From NCBI RefSeq assembly GCF_028287845.1, contig NZ_JAQBOW010000086.1, positions 1 through 35,238 of the forward strand: a stretch of 35,238 nt of DNA. Direction: 5' to 3'. This DNA is from Mucilaginibacter sp. Lineage in GTDB: Bacteria > Bacteroidota > Bacteroidia > Sphingobacteriales > Sphingobacteriaceae. A program made the position numbers and the translations under genes. This document shows, in pieces, positions 14,751-22,440 of the stretch (positions are counted from its first letter, which is position 1; each line of letters begins with the position of its first letter). Below the pieces are notes generated by a model that was not told the DNA's origin, searched no databases, and saw only the letters and a program-made list of their open reading frames with translations.

Positions 14751-15737
14751 ATGAAAGCAATAAAAGCCAACAGTGTATCTAGTGATATCAATGCATTGGA
14801 TATGCATATCGAGGAAATAAAGCAACCTGTAGCCGGAAAAGATGAATGCGTAGTGAAAGTGCTATATTCCGGAGTCAACCCGAGTGATGTAGGCGCAGTA
14901 CTGGGTAAATTCCCGAAAGCTATCTGGCCGCGCTACACCGGGCGTGATTTTGCCGGCGTTATTGTGGACGGGCCTGCAGAACTATTAGGGAAAGAAGTTT
15001 GGGGAACAGGTGGAGAACTGGGTATTCGTACCAATGGTAGTCATGCGGCTTTCCTGGTTGTACCTGTTTTATCTGTAAGCGAAAAACCGGCAACCATCAC
15101 CTTGCCGGAAGCGGCCGGTGTCGGTGTGCCTTTTGTTACTGCTTATGAAGGATTAAGACGGGCCGGTTTACCAAAAAGAGGGCAGTGGGTGCTCATTTTT
15201 GGTGTCAACGGTAAGGTTGGCCAGGCGGCCACCCAAATTGCAACGCGGCTGGGAGCAAAAGTAATAGGTGTTGAGCGTAGTGGCAATAGTTACCGCGGCC
15301 ACTCCAATTCTCCTGTGGTGGTTATCAACAACAGCAAATCTAAAGTGGCAGAAGCAGTAATGGAAATTACCGGTGGGCACGGCGCAGATATTGTTTATAA
15401 TACGGTAGGGAGTCCTTGTTTTGAGGATGCCAATCATGCAATGGCGCATGGCGGAACACAGATCTTTATCGCCGACCGTTTACTGAAAGAAGTGCCTTTT
15501 AATATTTTCTATTTTTACCGTCATCAGCACAATTTTGTGGGAGTAGATACCCAGGAACTGGATGTGGTGGATTGTGCCGGAATATTAAATGAACTTAAAC
15601 CCGGATTTCTTGACGGCTCCCTTATTCCTTTCGCGGTTAAAGACGAACAAATCTATCCTTTGGAACGCGCTCATGAGGCTTATCGCCAAACATACGCGGG
15701 CAGCAAGGATAAAATCATTTTAAAAATTAACGATTAA
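14751..15737 (+). CDS. Zinc-free MDR family oxidoreductase (quinone reductase-like)
   Basis: The 328-residue protein has the GroES-like N-terminal domain (VVKVLYSGVNPSDVGAVLG near residues 35-53, RYTGRDFAGVIVDG near 64-77) and a Rossmann domain with GVNGKVGQAATQIATRLGAKVIGVER near residues 152-177. The structural-zinc Cys cluster is absent, which fits NADPH quinone reductase or enoyl reductase-like members rather than classical alcohol dehydrogenases. GADIVYNTVGSPCFEDA is the usual block after the nucleotide site. The cofactor is probably NADPH; the substrate is not predictable. It is followed after 9 bases by the MetA-like gene, so the two form an operon. About 294 bases of non-coding sequence lie upstream, with no clear promoter. 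Confidence 0.88.
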   Translation: MKAIKANSVSSDINALDMHIEEIKQPVAGKDECVVKVLYSGVNPSDVGAVLGKFPKAIWPRYTGRDFAGVIVDGPAELLGKEVWGTGGELGIRTNGSHAAFLVVPVLSVSEKPATITLPEAAGVGVPFVTAYEGLRRAGLPKRGQWVLIFGVNGKVGQAATQIATRLGAKVIGVERSGNSYRGHSNSPVVVINNSKSKVAEAVMEITGGHGADIVYNTVGSPCFEDANHAMAHGGTQIFIADRLLKEVPFNIFYFYRHQHNFVGVDTQELDVVDCAGILNELKPGFLDGSLIPFAVKDEQIYPLERAHEAYRQTYAGSKDKIILKIND

Positions 15738-15746
15738 ACACTTACA

Positions 15747-16679
15747 ATGAAACGAATTACTATTGCTTTTATATCTCTCATTTTCCTATGCCTGAGGGCA
15801 CATGCTCAGGACCCGAAACTACCTGCCACAAACCTTGGCCTATCCAACATGCAGGATGGCCGTCCACCGGGCACCGGGTTATACTTCCAGCAGTATATGC
15901 AGCTTTACTCGGCCAATCAAACTTATGATGCCAGCGGCAACAGGCTTGCGACCAGCGGTACGGTCAATACTATGCTTTCACTTTCACAACTAATCTATGT
16001 CAGTAAGACGAAGGTGGCCGGCGGTAATTTTGGCTGGACGGCACTGCTTCCATTGGTAAAAATTACAGCTTACGATGCGGCGAAGACTCCTGTTTCAGTA
16101 AATCCTAACCCAATGGGTGATATTATCACCGGGCCGTTTATCCAATGGTTTAACCGCAAACTGGCCGGCATGCCTTTGGATCATCGTTTTGAGATGGATG
16201 TTATTATACCTGCCGGAGCATGGAACAGTGGCTATGCTATAAATCCCAGCGCACATTTTTATTCAGTAACTCCACATTATACGTTTACGCTATCACCTGC
16301 CAAACAGCTTTCAATAAGCACGCGGCAGATGCTGACTTATAACTTTGATGAGATGGGTACCGATGTAAAGGCAGGCGCGTTTTACAACGCAAATTATTCG
16401 CTTGAATATGAAGTGCTCCCTCGTTTCAGGGCTGAAATTGCCGGTTATTACCTTAAACAGTTTGCACAGGACAGTAAAGGGGGTAATAGCAATTTTTACC
16501 AGGACACTTATGGATTAATTGATACGCGCGAACGTGTACTGGCCGTTGGCCCGGGTTTGGGTTACGTAACACCTACCGGGCTATTTATAGAAGTCAAGAA
16601 CATGTGGGAAACGGCAGCACAAAACCGTACGGAGGGTTACCGGGCAACATTGGTGCTGGCCTATAAACTGGATAAATAA
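15747..16679 (+). CDS. MetA-pathway-of-phenol-degradation-like outer membrane protein
   Basis: The 310-residue protein has a signal peptide (MKRITIAFISLIFLCLRAHAQ) and a beta-rich body with alternating aromatic residues, typical of outer-membrane barrels. It resembles the Phenol_MetA_deg/SphA transporter family: ATNLGLSNMQDGRPPGTGLYFQQYMQLY near the start, QFFQ-like FIQWFNRKLAG in the middle, GTDVKAGAFYNANYSLEYEV, and a final barrel strand RATLVLAYKL ending in Lys rather than Phe. Family members are thought to aid entry of hydrophobic compounds. Its operon partner is the upstream quinone reductase-like gene (9-bp gap), which suggests uptake and reduction of an aromatic or quinone-like compound, though nothing identifies the substrate. 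Confidence 0.82.
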   Translation: MKRITIAFISLIFLCLRAHAQDPKLPATNLGLSNMQDGRPPGTGLYFQQYMQLYSANQTYDASGNRLATSGTVNTMLSLSQLIYVSKTKVAGGNFGWTALLPLVKITAYDAAKTPVSVNPNPMGDIITGPFIQWFNRKLAGMPLDHRFEMDVIIPAGAWNSGYAINPSAHFYSVTPHYTFTLSPAKQLSISTRQMLTYNFDEMGTDVKAGAFYNANYSLEYEVLPRFRAEIAGYYLKQFAQDSKGGNSNFYQDTYGLIDTRERVLAVGPGLGYVTPTGLFIEVKNMWETAAQNRTEGYRATLVLAYKLDK

Positions 16680-16791
16680 TAATTATTATTAACTAATAGA
16701 AATACAGTTATGATATACCTTACTACTCATATAATCATGCTTTTATGCATACTTACTGTTTTTACCCGATTTTTTAACCTTTATCCATTTG

Positions 16792-17031
16792 GTGACGGTG
16801 CAGCATAAAAAATTTACCAAACTCATGGTACAGGCATTGGAGATACTGCTCATATCAGTATTTTCCACTGCCACCATGAGTGGCGGTATATTATGGATCA
16901 AACAGGGTATCGGTCAGGATTTTCTTTTCCTTTGGCTGAAAGAATTCTTGCTTGCCTGTTGTATTTCAATCCCTTCGGGATACCTCATTGTACCATTGGT
17001 TGTACATTACACCAAACGCTTTAAAGAATAA
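16792..17031 (+). CDS. DUF2798 family small membrane protein
   Basis: This protein of about 79 residues has two hydrophobic segments (LEILLISVFSTATMSGGILWI and FLLACCISIPSGYLIVPLVV) and a basic C-terminus (HYTKRFKE), matching DUF2798, whose role is unknown. There is no ATG start in frame; GTG at 16792, GTG at 16798 or TTG at 16789 are the candidates, and the GTG at 16792 is chosen arbitrarily. A separate 32-codon ATG reading frame (16710-16808) with hydrophobic residues precedes and overlaps the start in another frame; it may be a leader or may be noise. It probably belongs with the upstream MetA-like and quinone reductase genes and converges with the Crp/Fnr gene, 5 bases apart. Confidence 0.7.
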   Translation: MTVQHKKFTKLMVQALEILLISVFSTATMSGGILWIKQGIGQDFLFLWLKEFLLACCISIPSGYLIVPLVVHYTKRFKE

Positions 17032-17036
17032 TATAA

Positions 17037-17603
17037 TTACTTACGGCTCCTTATCCTGCTGAAGGAAACCGGCGTAATGCCCAGATAGGAAGCTATATAA
17101 TAATGCGGTACCCGCTGCAATATTTCCGGGTGCTCTGTCATGAGCGCACGATAGCGTTGCTCGGGCGAATAACGGACATGATCCAGCAACAGGTTTATGT
17201 AATGAAACATCCGTCCACGAATAAACAATTCAAATCTAGCCCTAAAGGCCGGAAGCGTTTCCATCAACTTAAAATAATCGTCGCGATGTAGTGAATAATA
17301 GGTTCCCTTTTCCAATGTTTCAAGGTTGAACCGGCTGGGTTTTTCTTCAAGAAAACTCTCCATAGAACAAACTAATGTGCTCTCGAAAAAAAATTGTATA
17401 GTAACGTCTTTGTCCACATCGTTGAAATACAAACGTATACATCCATCCACAATAAAAAACATTTTTTTAGCTACCTCTCCTTCGGCAAGCAGAATTGTTT
17501 TCGCTGGTAGTTTTTCCTTCTTAAAAAGTCCCTTGTAGCTTTCCCAGTTTTGGGTTATATCAGGAATATGTAAATCTATAATATCCTTGATATCCTTTTC
17601 CAT
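17037..17603 (-). CDS. Crp/Fnr family transcriptional regulator
   Basis: The 188-residue protein has a cyclic-nucleotide-binding-like beta-barrel (residues about 25-115: KTILLAEGEVAKKMFFIVDGCIRLYF, then FFESTLVCSMESFLEEKPS) and a short C-terminal winged helix (VPHYYIASYLGITPVSFSRIRSRK). This shortened form is widespread in Bacteroidota. The barrel lacks the PRAELR-type phosphate-binding cassette of true CRP, so cAMP binding is doubtful. Such regulators are commonly placed next to the genes they control; here candidates are the quinone reductase/MetA/DUF2798 group, which converges with it, and the divergent chromate transporter 138 bases away. There is no Fnr-type Cys cluster. Confidence 0.9.
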   Translation of the reverse strand: MEKDIKDIIDLHIPDITQNWESYKGLFKKEKLPAKTILLAEGEVAKKMFFIVDGCIRLYFNDVDKDVTIQFFFESTLVCSMESFLEEKPSRFNLETLEKGTYYSLHRDDYFKLMETLPAFRARFELFIRGRMFHYINLLLDHVRYSPEQRYRALMTEHPEILQRVPHYYIASYLGITPVSFSRIRSRK

Positions 17604-17741
17604 AGGGCAAGGTAGTTATTTCCCGATTCTTATAGCGACCAATTATTAAGTTAGTTACCATCGAATAATTGGATTCTCTCAAAAAAATCTGCCGTTAGTG
17701 GTTTAGATACCCGATTTTTATCCTCAATTTTGATCTCTTTA

Positions 17742-19064
17742 ATGAATGAAACTTCTCCTTTAGTACGCCCCCCATTTAAAGAAGCATTCCAATTCTGGTT
17801 GAAGTTAGGTTGGATTAGTTTTGGCGGGACCGCCGGACATATCGCGCTAATGCATGATTTTTTTGTCGACAAAAAAAAATGGATCAGCAATGACCACTTC
17901 TTTCATGCGCTGAGCATTTGCATGCTCCTGCCAGGGCCCGAAGCGCAGCAGCTTACCATTTACATCGGCAGGCAATTACACGGTAAAAAAGGCGGCCTGG
18001 TGGCTGGTATACTGTTTGTGTTGCCCTCCATGTTAATTCTGCTGGCATTGAGTATCATTTATGTAACCTATGGCAATTTGCCGTGGATTAATTTGATGTT
18101 CAATGGCTTAAAACCAGCGGTCATTGCCATCATTATAATAGCTTTATATAAAGTTGGTAAAAAATCGTTACAGGGGCCTTTACATTTTCTGATTGCCGGG
18201 CTTGCTTTTGTTTGTATTTTCTTTTTTAATATTTCTTTGCTGCTGATCATTATCGGAACGATTTTGCTGGCCCTGATTATCCGTCATTTTAAACCGAACC
18301 TATTGGGGGGTGAGGCTCAAATACAAAACCCGGATTTAACAGAAACCTACACTACTGAAAGCACCGGTACAGCTTCGGCTACAGGTTTTAGCTTTGGGCG
18401 GTTAACTGTTCAGCTATTGGTTTTCCTGGTATGCTGGCTGATACCCTTTGCTTGCTTTTTTCTTTTTTTTGATGATTTTTCTTTTTGGCAAAAACTGATC
18501 TTGTTTTTTACGCAAACCGCTTTCTTTACAGTTGGCGGCTCTTATACCGTACTGCCTTATGTTGCGCAATTTGCGGTAGGTAAATTAAACTGGCTGTCTA
18601 AAACGCAGATGGTGGATGGCTTTGCCCTGGCGGAAACCACGCCGGGCCCATTAATTATTGTTGTTGGGTTTGTGGGATTTATGGCGGGTTATCATCATTT
18701 CCATACCTCATTGGTTATGGGGAGTATCGCTCTGGTAACCACCACGTTCTACACGTTCCTGCCTTGCTTTCTATTTATTTTTGCCGGAGCCCCTTTAATC
18801 GAACAATCGCATGGCAGCGAGGCGGTGGGTAGTATTTTAAAACTGGTTACCGCTGCCGTTGTGGGTGTTATCTTGAACCTTACTGTTTTTTTGGGCCGGG
18901 ATGTCCTCTTTCCCGGTGGCCTGGCAATGGCTCACCTAAACCTGTTTGCCTTAGCTTGGGTTATGATTTCCCTGTTATTGCTGGCTAAATTCAGGCTGAA
19001 CGTGGTTTACTTAATTTTACTGAGCCTGGCAGGCGGGTTGTTGCGGTATTTTTTAGTTATGTGA
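17742..19064 (+). CDS. chrA: Chromate transporter, two-domain ChrA
   Basis: CHR proteins extrude chromate using the proton gradient; some members may carry other oxyanions. With the ATG at 17742 the protein has 440 residues (an in-frame TTG at 17730 would add four). It has two homologous CHR domains, each with about six membrane segments. The first shows FWLKLGWISFGGTAGHIALM and LLPGPEAQQLTIYIG; the second shows FFTVGGSYTVLPYVA and ETTPGPLIIVVGFVGF. The GPEAxQ and TTPGP motifs are the family's conserved proline-glycine signatures. A hydrophilic linker (residues about 190-215) separates the domains. It is divergent from the Crp/Fnr gene, which may regulate it. No chrB-type regulator or reductase is adjacent. 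Confidence 0.93.
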   Translation: MNETSPLVRPPFKEAFQFWLKLGWISFGGTAGHIALMHDFFVDKKKWISNDHFFHALSICMLLPGPEAQQLTIYIGRQLHGKKGGLVAGILFVLPSMLILLALSIIYVTYGNLPWINLMFNGLKPAVIAIIIIALYKVGKKSLQGPLHFLIAGLAFVCIFFFNISLLLIIIGTILLALIIRHFKPNLLGGEAQIQNPDLTETYTTESTGTASATGFSFGRLTVQLLVFLVCWLIPFACFFLFFDDFSFWQKLILFFTQTAFFTVGGSYTVLPYVAQFAVGKLNWLSKTQMVDGFALAETTPGPLIIVVGFVGFMAGYHHFHTSLVMGSIALVTTTFYTFLPCFLFIFAGAPLIEQSHGSEAVGSILKLVTAAVVGVILNLTVFLGRDVLFPGGLAMAHLNLFALAWVMISLLLLAKFRLNVVYLILLSLAGGLLRYFLVM

Positions 19065-19135
19065 TAAACGGTAAAGCTTAAGAAAAGGCTAATCCGGCAT
19101 CTGTTTTATATTACCTCGTCTATTTCTGCTGTTAT

Positions 19136-20482
19136 TTATAAAACCCCGTTTTTTATTAACCAGCCCTTCATTAGGGCAAGGTATTCCGGCGAGATAAATT
19201 TAACGTGTGCATAATCCTCAACACCGGTATGCTCATCTATATAAGCGGCGTGGTTAACCCTTTTAAGTAAATAGATATCAGAGTTATTATGATAATCCAA
19301 CTGAAGAACGTTGAGGATTTTGACACTGCTTTCTACGGGGATACTTTTATCTTCTGAACCATACATCCAGATGACAGGAACCCGGATACGGCTGATATAC
19401 CGGGCAGGGTCGTAGAAGCACCAATGGGTATAGGTGTTAGCATTAACTAATTCTTTATAATGAGACTTAACATATTCGGCCTTGTCCCCTAAAAAATAGG
19501 AACTGATCAAGGATTGTTTGATCATCACAGGATACCATAGCTCCCCCTTGTATTTATTTTTTAAAGTGTCCAGGTTTTTCCAATTGTCAAAATGCTGAAC
19601 GGTTAAATATATTTCACTTAAAAGATCAGTAGCCTTACTGATATCTGCATCGCGATAACCATAAAACCGCAACGATTTATCTATACCGGCAATCTCCTCT
19701 TCAAAAGCAGTGGTTGCCGGACCTGAGAGTATCATCGCAAAATGTAACAGGGGTTGATGGATCAGCGCAAGCGGAGCGACCCAGCCCCCCTGGCTGAAAG
19801 CCCATAAACCAATTTTATTACCGTCCACTTCCGGTAAAGCAGCCCCAAACTTAGCCGCTTCAGCAATATCTTCTGCTTGTAAAAAAATATCCGGGCCGGG
19901 CTCGCCGGTTGATTTTCCTACTCCTCTTTTTTCAAATACAAGCGTTGCAATCCCCCAACTGGCAAACAAATAGGATTCTTTGTAGAAATCATTTGTCATT
20001 AATTCAGAGCCGTGCGCCACGATCACCAGGGGCACTTGATGAGCAACGTTCGGAATTACCAGTTTCGCATTCAAAATAATGTTCCCGCCTACGGGAATAG
20101 AAACATACCTTTCAGTATAGGTCAACTTATGGTAGGTCATCACTTTCCCCTGAATATTTTTAATAACTATTGTTTTATTGTCCCTGGAAAATTGCAAGGT
20201 CGCGGTGTCATGCTTCCCTGTCGAATCTGGCTTTTCATTGATATTACCAAGACTAAACAGATTTTCATTTATTTTTCTTAAAGTGCCTATCCTGCCGTCA
20301 TGGGTGTTAAAATAAGAAAGATAATCCGCTCCCATTTCGTTAAAGACGATGGTATCCACTTTTGACGTATAAATACCCCTATGCGGATTTTGCGCAAAAC
20401 TATTATTGGAAAAGAGCTGGATCAATCCTAAGATCAATATAAAAAACCGGGATACTGACGTGATTTTTTCTGTGATAACCAT
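19136..20482 (-). CDS. Exported alpha/beta hydrolase (acyl-peptidase/esterase-like)
   Basis: The 448-residue protein has a signal peptide (hydrophobic residues about 11-30, cleaved near SFAQ). Residues about 30-130 form a beta-rich N-terminal domain; the hydrolase core follows. The catalytic triad is visible: Ser220 in LWAFSQGGW (an FSQGG elbow in place of GxSxG), Asp368 in YGSEDKSIP and His401 in RVNHAAY. The oxyanion block PLVIVAHGSE (residues about 151-160) and FEKRGVGKSTGE fit the S9/S15-like cluster of Bacteroidota dienelactone-type hydrolases. It probably cleaves an ester or amide in the periplasm. It is a single-gene unit that converges with chrA 71 bases away. Confidence 0.88.
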   Translation of the reverse strand: MVITEKITSVSRFFILILGLIQLFSNNSFAQNPHRGIYTSKVDTIVFNEMGADYLSYFNTHDGRIGTLRKINENLFSLGNINEKPDSTGKHDTATLQFSRDNKTIVIKNIQGKVMTYHKLTYTERYVSIPVGGNIILNAKLVIPNVAHQVPLVIVAHGSELMTNDFYKESYLFASWGIATLVFEKRGVGKSTGEPGPDIFLQAEDIAEAAKFGAALPEVDGNKIGLWAFSQGGWVAPLALIHQPLLHFAMILSGPATTAFEEEIAGIDKSLRFYGYRDADISKATDLLSEIYLTVQHFDNWKNLDTLKNKYKGELWYPVMIKQSLISSYFLGDKAEYVKSHYKELVNANTYTHWCFYDPARYISRIRVPVIWMYGSEDKSIPVESSVKILNVLQLDYHNNSDIYLLKRVNHAAYIDEHTGVEDYAHVKFISPEYLALMKGWLIKNGVL

Positions 20483-20642
20483 TTCTTTAAATTTAAGTTC
20501 GTTATCTATGACCTACGTTATTACCAATAGGTTACAGTTTATCATAATTTAATAATCGCCGCTTTTATTCATTGGCTTTGAATTGGCGAATTAAGGTTGT
20601 ATGGCTGAAAATCAGTCAGGACAGGGAAGGAATTTTTCGCTC

Positions 20643-20761
20643 TTGTTGGTGTTATCACCAACAAGTACTATAATGTCATAATTAGCACATGGCCGATATG
20701 AATTTTGATTGTCATAGACCGGTTTGACCATCGCGCGTTTTGGTGGTGATAACACCAACAA
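20643..20761 (+). mobile_element. MITE-like element, copy A, with 22-bp terminal inverted repeats
   Basis: The 119-bp element begins with TTGTTGGTGTTATCACCAAC (20643 on) and ends with the reverse complement of nearly the same 22 bases (20740-20761), differing at one position. Each terminal repeat is itself a small hairpin (for example CTTGTTGGTG at 20642-20651 with CACCAACAAG at 20656-20665). The interior ACATGGCCGATATGAATTTT and CATAGACCGG is repeated in copy B and, degenerate, in copy C at 12387-12468. No coding sequence is inside, and no target duplication is obvious. The size and structure fit a non-autonomous miniature element or a folded repetitive element. Confidence 0.65.
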
Positions 20762-20806
20762 AGGCCAGCAATGGAAATGACATTTTTGTAAACTAAACTA
20801 TTTCCT

Positions 20807-20893
20807 ACTACAATGTCGTAATCAGCACATGGCCGATATGAATTTTGATTGTCATAGACCGGTTTAACCATCGCGCGTTTTGGTGGTGATAAC
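20807..20893 (+). mobile_element. MITE-like element, copy B, left-truncated
   Basis: These 87 bases match 20667-20753 of copy A with only a few substitutions, in the same orientation, ending in GGTGGTGATAAC. The left terminal repeat is missing and the outermost right bases are lost. The direct spacing of the two copies (140 bases) suggests tandem duplication of the unit, followed by decay. Confidence 0.65.
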
Positions 20894-20935
20894 AAATTTA
20901 TCTGAATGACTGCCCTATACTTATCAATTTAATAA

Positions 20936-20960
20936 GATCCTTCACTACGTTCAGGATGAC
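20936..20960. repeat. Short palindromic repeat ATCCTTCACTACGTTCAGGAT
   Basis: The unit forms a 5-bp stem ATCCT/AGGAT around TCACTACGTTC, followed by GACAAAAAG. Repeats of this GAWCCTTCxCTxCGTTCAGGATGAC type are, from general knowledge, scattered in the intergenic DNA of many Bacteroidota. It lies 12 bases past the stop of the ATPase gene. Confidence 0.45.
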
Positions 20961-20972
20961 AAAAAGGTGTTT

Positions 20973-22097
20973 TTAACATTCCTGATTTTGCTCAACTTCT
21001 TCTTCATCCCCCAACCTTTTTACCAATCTAAACACAGTAGAAAAAGATATGCCTGTATCCTTAGCAATCTGGCGCAGACTACGGCCCTGTTGGTGCAGCC
21101 GCGTAATGCGGGCCTCGGTATTTTGGCGGTGCTGCTCGGTGTAGTGTACCAGGTGGTCGGCTTCGTTGCCCGGCCCTACAAATTCAAATTGCAGAAAATT
21201 ATAGTGTTTGATGATCTCGCAAAGGTACACATTAGCCGCGCCGTAAACCTGGCTGCCGCTGCGCTGTTTAATTTGTTTAAGGTAACGCATCTCCGTTTTG
21301 GCCTGGCTTTCGCCGATGGCAAACGCGCTGTCGGCAAAATTGATGAGCATTTTACTGCCCTGCAAATCATTTCGGGTAACGGGCCTGGCGGGGTTGCGCT
21401 TGGGCGTATGCGCCAGTACGAGTATAGAAAGGCCGTATTTGTTTTTAAGGGTTTGCAGCCTATGCATCAAACTAATGGCGCTGGCAGCAGCCTGGGTGCC
21501 GCTGCGCAGGCAGGTAATGTTATCAATAATGATGATACGCGCCTGACTGGTAATAAGCGCGTTTTCGAGCGCGTTAATGATATAATCATGATAACTGTTA
21601 AACTTATGCGCCCCGCTGGCATTGGGGTTAAAAACTACCCGGTAAAAGCTGGTGCCAAACTGGTGCCGGCCATGCAAATCGCTGGTATATCTTTTGGCGA
21701 ATTGCTGATCGTTCAGCTCAAAATCAAAATATAAAACGGTTGAAGGTTGTTGCTTCATAGCAAAACGGGGGATAGGCGTGCCCCGGCTAAGGGCATCGCC
21801 AATTTGCACCGCCAGTATGGATTTGCCCACATTGGTATCGGCAAAAAGGATACATAGCTCGCCCTCATACCAAAAATCGCCAAAAAGCATCCCTGTATTG
21901 GGTTGGTTATTAGTTATCTGCAAAAAGTCGGCAGCCGGTTTAATAATAAACGCGTCTTTACTGTCGGCCGGAGTTTGCAACAGGTTATTAAGTGTTTGAT
22001 TTTGTTTAGCGGTTAGCGGGCCCTTAGCCATAGACCGGATAAGCTCAATTTCCGTTGGTCGCTCAAAATAATGAGCGGGTTTACTGTAATTATCCAT
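20973..22097 (-). CDS. RepA/RecA-like AAA ATPase with C-terminal helix-turn-helix
   Basis: The start at ATG 22097 gives 374 residues (TTG at 22118 would add seven). A RecA-type ATPase domain of the RepA/DnaB helicase class occupies residues about 65-300: Walker A is ADTNVGKS (86-93, first Gly replaced by Ala), the catalytic acidic block is YFDFELND near 123-130, and Walker B is RIIIIDN near 177-183 with VLAHTPKR and NDLQGSKM following. A linker leads to a Hin/resolvase-like helix-turn-helix near residues 330-362 (RSLRQIAKDTGISFSTVFRLVKRL). Such proteins occur in plasmids and integrative elements of Bacteroidota. No primase, relaxase or integrase is adjacent. A 195-base heptamer array (22178-22372) lies upstream, so autoregulation or iteron binding is an attractive idea. 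Function is unproved; a DNA-loading or replication role is inferred. Confidence 0.8.
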   Translation of the reverse strand: MDNYSKPAHYFERPTEIELIRSMAKGPLTAKQNQTLNNLLQTPADSKDAFIIKPAADFLQITNNQPNTGMLFGDFWYEGELCILFADTNVGKSILAVQIGDALSRGTPIPRFAMKQQPSTVLYFDFELNDQQFAKRYTSDLHGRHQFGTSFYRVVFNPNASGAHKFNSYHDYIINALENALITSQARIIIIDNITCLRSGTQAAASAISLMHRLQTLKNKYGLSILVLAHTPKRNPARPVTRNDLQGSKMLINFADSAFAIGESQAKTEMRYLKQIKQRSGSQVYGAANVYLCEIIKHYNFLQFEFVGPGNEADHLVHYTEQHRQNTEARITRLHQQGRSLRQIAKDTGISFSTVFRLVKRLGDEEEVEQNQEC

Positions 22098-22177
22098 AAA
22101 AATTTGGGTTTTATGCAAGGTAGGGAAGTCCGCATAAATTTATGGTGACGCTAGTTTGTCAGTACGGCAAAAAAAAG

Positions 22178-22372
22178 TGTTTCATCAGGTGTTTCACCCC
22201 AATTTTGCAAAAATTGGTAAAATAACATAAAATACTTATTATAAGATATTTATCATGATTTACCTAAAGTGTTAGTACTGTTTCAAAGTGTTTCACTCGT
22301 TTTGTTAAAATACTTAATATCAATAAGTTAACCTAAAATAATGTTTCATGTGTTTCATATTTTTGTGAAACA
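22178..22372 (-). repeat. TGAAACA heptamer array with distal palindrome (right copy)
   Basis: Read on the minus strand, the array starts with TGTTTCA-N8-TGAAACA (22372-22351), then TGAAACA at 22348-22342, a pair at 22295-22289 and 22285-22279, and a pair at 22196-22190 and 22184-22178. The offsets from the palindrome (24, 77, 87, 176, 188) track those of the left copy (25, 88, 98, 189, 203). Interspersed segments such as AGGTAAA, CAATTTT-GCA and ACTGACA are also shared. The array lies upstream of the RepA-like ATPase. Confidence 0.7.
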
Positions 22373-22402
22373 CTTTGCTGCGCTGTTGTTGTGTTAAAAT
22401 GT

Positions 22403-22432
22403 TTTGTAGTTGCTAAAATTTATATACTTTTA
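22403..22432 (+). promoter_or_regulatory. Promoter of the UMF1 transporter gene
   Basis: TTTG at 22403-22406, an 18-base spacer and TACTTTTA at 22425-22432 fit the Bacteroidota promoter form. The predicted transcription start is at about 22438-22440, directly before the ATG at 22441, so the message would be leaderless or almost so. Confidence 0.55.
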
Positions 22433-22440
22433 GCAACTAC
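22406..22440. promoter_or_regulatory. Perfect 13-bp inverted repeat over the promoter and abutting the start codon
   Basis: GTAGTTGCTAAAA (22406-22418) and TTTTAGCAACTAC (22428-22440) flank TTTATATAC. The right arm contains the -7 box and ends at the base before the ATG. As DNA it looks like an operator; as RNA, if transcribed from further upstream, it would hide the start region. The half-site TTGCTAA also occurs in the XRE-S24 operator region at 1303-1309. Confidence 0.6.

Larger units (their letters stand above)
22098..22440. other. Non-coding region between ATPase and UMF1 genes
   Basis: These 343 bases carry no gene. They hold the right heptamer array (22178-22372) serving the minus-strand side, and the promoter with overlapping inverted repeat (22403-22440) of the UMF1 transporter on the plus strand. 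CTACCTTGCA on the minus strand near 22107-22116 resembles a -7 box for the ATPase gene but is one T short of consensus. Confidence 0.6.

Noticed and set aside
16710..16808. A 32-codon ATG frame before the DUF2798 gene
   Set aside because: It is hydrophobic and short, with no supporting similarity, and overlaps the DUF2798 start in another frame; noted only as a possible leader.
20668..20895. A 75-codon minus-strand frame with an internal peptide repeat
   Set aside because: The repeated peptide arises only because the frame crosses MITE-like copies A and B; there is no independent sign of a gene.
20967..21734. A 255-codon open frame on the plus strand opposite the ATPase gene
   Set aside because: It lies antisense within the ATPase gene, whose minus-strand frame has Walker motifs and an HTH; the plus frame shows no domain and is a product of skewed codon use.
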